Part shown: one piece after another, positions 62,264 through 64,000 of the stretch
Layout: the number at the start of each line of letters is the position of its first letter
Position numbering within the stretch: the stretch's first letter is position 1
DNA from: Hypomyces perniciosus
Taxonomy: Eukaryota > Ascomycota > Sordariomycetes > Hypocreales > Hypocreaceae
Length of the DNA: 64,000 nucleotides
Direction: 5' to 3'
Assembly (NCBI GenBank): GCA_008477525.1
Contig: SPDT01000007.1
Coordinates: 1,054,001 to 1,118,000, forward strand
The notes under the pieces: model-generated
What the model was told of the DNA's origin: nothing
The model's input: only the letters and a program-made list of their open reading frames with translations
Database searches by the model: none
Translations under genes and position numbers: made by a program

Positions 62264-64000
62264 CTGGTCCTCATTCCCAAGTGGCTGGGACCGAGAGCGA
62301 TTCGCCCACAGCCTATCTGCTCCATATCGATCGCTGGGAAACCCGCCCAGTTGACGAGAAAGAGGGGGGGAGGGCCGCCGGTGAAGCTAAACTTGGGCAC
62401 TAGCGGCAATGCTGGGCGACTTCACGAGGAAGCGAATTGAAATCGAGAGTGTGCTCGGTGCATTATCCAGAATTATCCATCCTAATTGCAGGACCCAGGA
62501 GAGGAGGGACGGGCGAAAGACCACCAGCGGCCGGCGACGGCGACGGCGTCGGGGGAGGCGGGGGGTTCAGAACGGCGGCGTCAGTCCGTTCTCCCACGAG
62601 CGTCGGTGAAGACCGCGAAACCACGACCGAAGCTGCATCTGCATACCTAGCAGTAGTGCTAGCCATTATCCATCTGGACGTGGACCAGGGAGGGCCCAGT
62701 GGGCACAGACCTACAGAGACTAATCTCCAGATTTGCAGTAGCAGTGCTGGTTAGCAGCAGTTGTCGACCAGTGAGTGGCTTTGTGGATCGAACTTCGAAA
62801 GTCGGACAGGAGACGCTCGAACAGGAACCCCTGTCCTGCGAGGCTTGACGATACCTCACCTCCCTATGCACTCCGTACACATCTGTGCATGCTTCCGCGA
62901 AAACACGCACGCTGTGTGTGTGTGTGTATGTGTGCTGCATCGCAGTCGTAGGATCGAAGCACATACTACGGAGTAGGGTTCCAGGCTCGATGGGGAGCGA
63001 GCAGTTGTAAACGTTTACGGTGAAACCAGGCTGGCTGATTGGACGAAAGTCAGGAGAGGGGGCACAAGGCAACCAGGCAAAGGCAGACGCCTGACCCTCA
63101 GGCCCTCCAAGCAGTGAGGAGAAGGGGGGGCTTGCAAAGCCGCATGCAGTGATGAGCTGGCAGTGCCGCCGCTTGATATTAAGCAAACACACGGGGCGAA
63201 CGGTTCGTCAAGGTAACCCAGGCGTAATGCAGCAGCAGTGGTACAGAGTACTCTGTGGTACTCTCTCTCTGCTAGGAGGGTGTCGTGTGTCCTGGGCGTC
63301 GCGCGGGGTACGGAGCAGTACATGCTTTGTACATGATGGCGAGATACAGGTAACAGGTAATCCATTGCTGCCAGGACGAAGCTTTTTTGCCTCAACACGC
63401 ACACAATTGAGCATATCTCAACCTCGTAATACCGAGAGAAGGCTCGTTTCCTCAACGCTTTTGTCTACGAGTGCACACCTATAGGGTTCCACTAGTCACC
63501 GCGCTGACGTTACGCCAGTCCTCGCCCGCAACAAAGGCCCAAAGAAAAGAAAGAAAGAAAAGAGGTCTCGCTGTCCCATGTCCCTCATCACAGGCTTCGT
63601 CGTGTGTCATCCACATCCACGACGAATGACTGCTACCGAATCGGAAGCTGGCATTGGTCCCAGCGGCCTGGTGCGGCGGCCATGGTGAGATGGGGGCCAG
63701 ATCACACAAGCTTGAAATCTCAACGAAAGCTTGTCTCCGGGGGATCAACGGAGCTGAAGCAAGGCGTATCGCCCATATATGTCTCATGTTGCCGCCGCCG
63801 GCGCATACGAGTGTATAGTTCGAACCAAAAAAAAAAAAAAAAACCATTGTTCGACTCACTCCAGCTCTTTTTTTCACGTCCGCACGATAGGACTAGTAAC
63901 TCCTAGTGAGAGTTCAACCCAGCTGAAGTGAATCGCCCAGAAATCGGTTCATGACTAGATAGATACTTCGTACTCGTTTCGTCGAATTTGCCTTTTTCGG

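Larger units (their letters stand above)
59884..64000. other. Gene-free, repeat-rich right arm
   Basis: About 4.1 kb without a supportable gene. The first several hundred bases are probably leader and promoter of the dsRBD gene. It contains GT-rich microsatellites (60040-60090, 60395-60415, 60600-60720), tandem or composite GGAGTA motifs (60491-60507, 61005, 61169-61186, 61240, 62966, 63305) and a GGAGTA-derived tandem at about 62202-62263. The longest open frame (178 codons, minus strand near 61381-61917) shows no domain, signal peptide or biased composition supporting it. Confidence 0.5.

Overview
The window reads as nuclear DNA of a filamentous ascomycete (Pezizomycotina; the protein families and their style suggest Sordariomycetes, probably Hypocreales, but no marker settles the genus). 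The reasons are short introns (about 50-110 nt) with GTRNGY-type donors, CTAAC/CTAAT branch sites and YAG acceptors; large single-copy eukaryotic proteins separated by kilobase intergenic spaces; a split tRNA gene; and a repeat-mutated retroelement scrap.

Layout. 1-4652: no gene seen. 4653-6513 (-): malate synthase with a peroxisomal AKL tail, followed by about 2.2 kb of upstream DNA. 8718-12511 (-): Hsl1/Gin4/Cdr2-type cell-cycle kinase. 13995-14076 (+): tRNA-Gly(GCC) with an intron. 14635-18159 (+): Smc5. 19047-23579 (-): Tea1-type kelch/coiled-coil polarity factor. 26588-31182 (+): Kog1/Raptor. 34426-36748 (+): long-chain acyl-CoA synthetase. 37554-40711 (-): rhodanese-containing ubiquitin hydrolase (Ubp4/Doa4 type). 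41.3-45.2 kb: AT-rich accessory stretch with an orphan exon for a cysteine-rich protein and a decayed LTR-retrotransposon gag region flanked by direct repeats. 45600-48035 (+): Vps27. 48818-49630 (+): histidine-phosphatase (phosphoglycerate-mutase-like) protein. 50027-51313 (-): unrecognised protein whose reading frame holds an internal TAG. 52124-53889 (+): glycerol kinase. 54510-55877 (-): GDP-mannose pyrophosphorylase. 59048-59883 (-): a small double-stranded-RNA-binding-domain protein, recoverable only by splicing. 59884-64000: no gene seen, but rich in simple repeats.

There is no operon-like grouping, though some neighbours share a theme. Vps27 (ESCRT-0) and the Doa4-type ubiquitin hydrolase act on the same multivesicular-body pathway and are divergent neighbours. 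Malate synthase, acyl-CoA synthetase and glycerol kinase all serve growth on lipid-derived carbon. Hsl1 and Tea1 both belong to the cell-polarity/mitotic-entry network. These links are inference from family knowledge.

The intergenic DNA carries a striking family of short composite motifs made from TACGGAGTA and TACGAAGTA units (and their complements), seen dozens of times outside genes. Gene models were built by eye by joining reading frames at splice signals; the exon sums of every spliced model are divisible by three.
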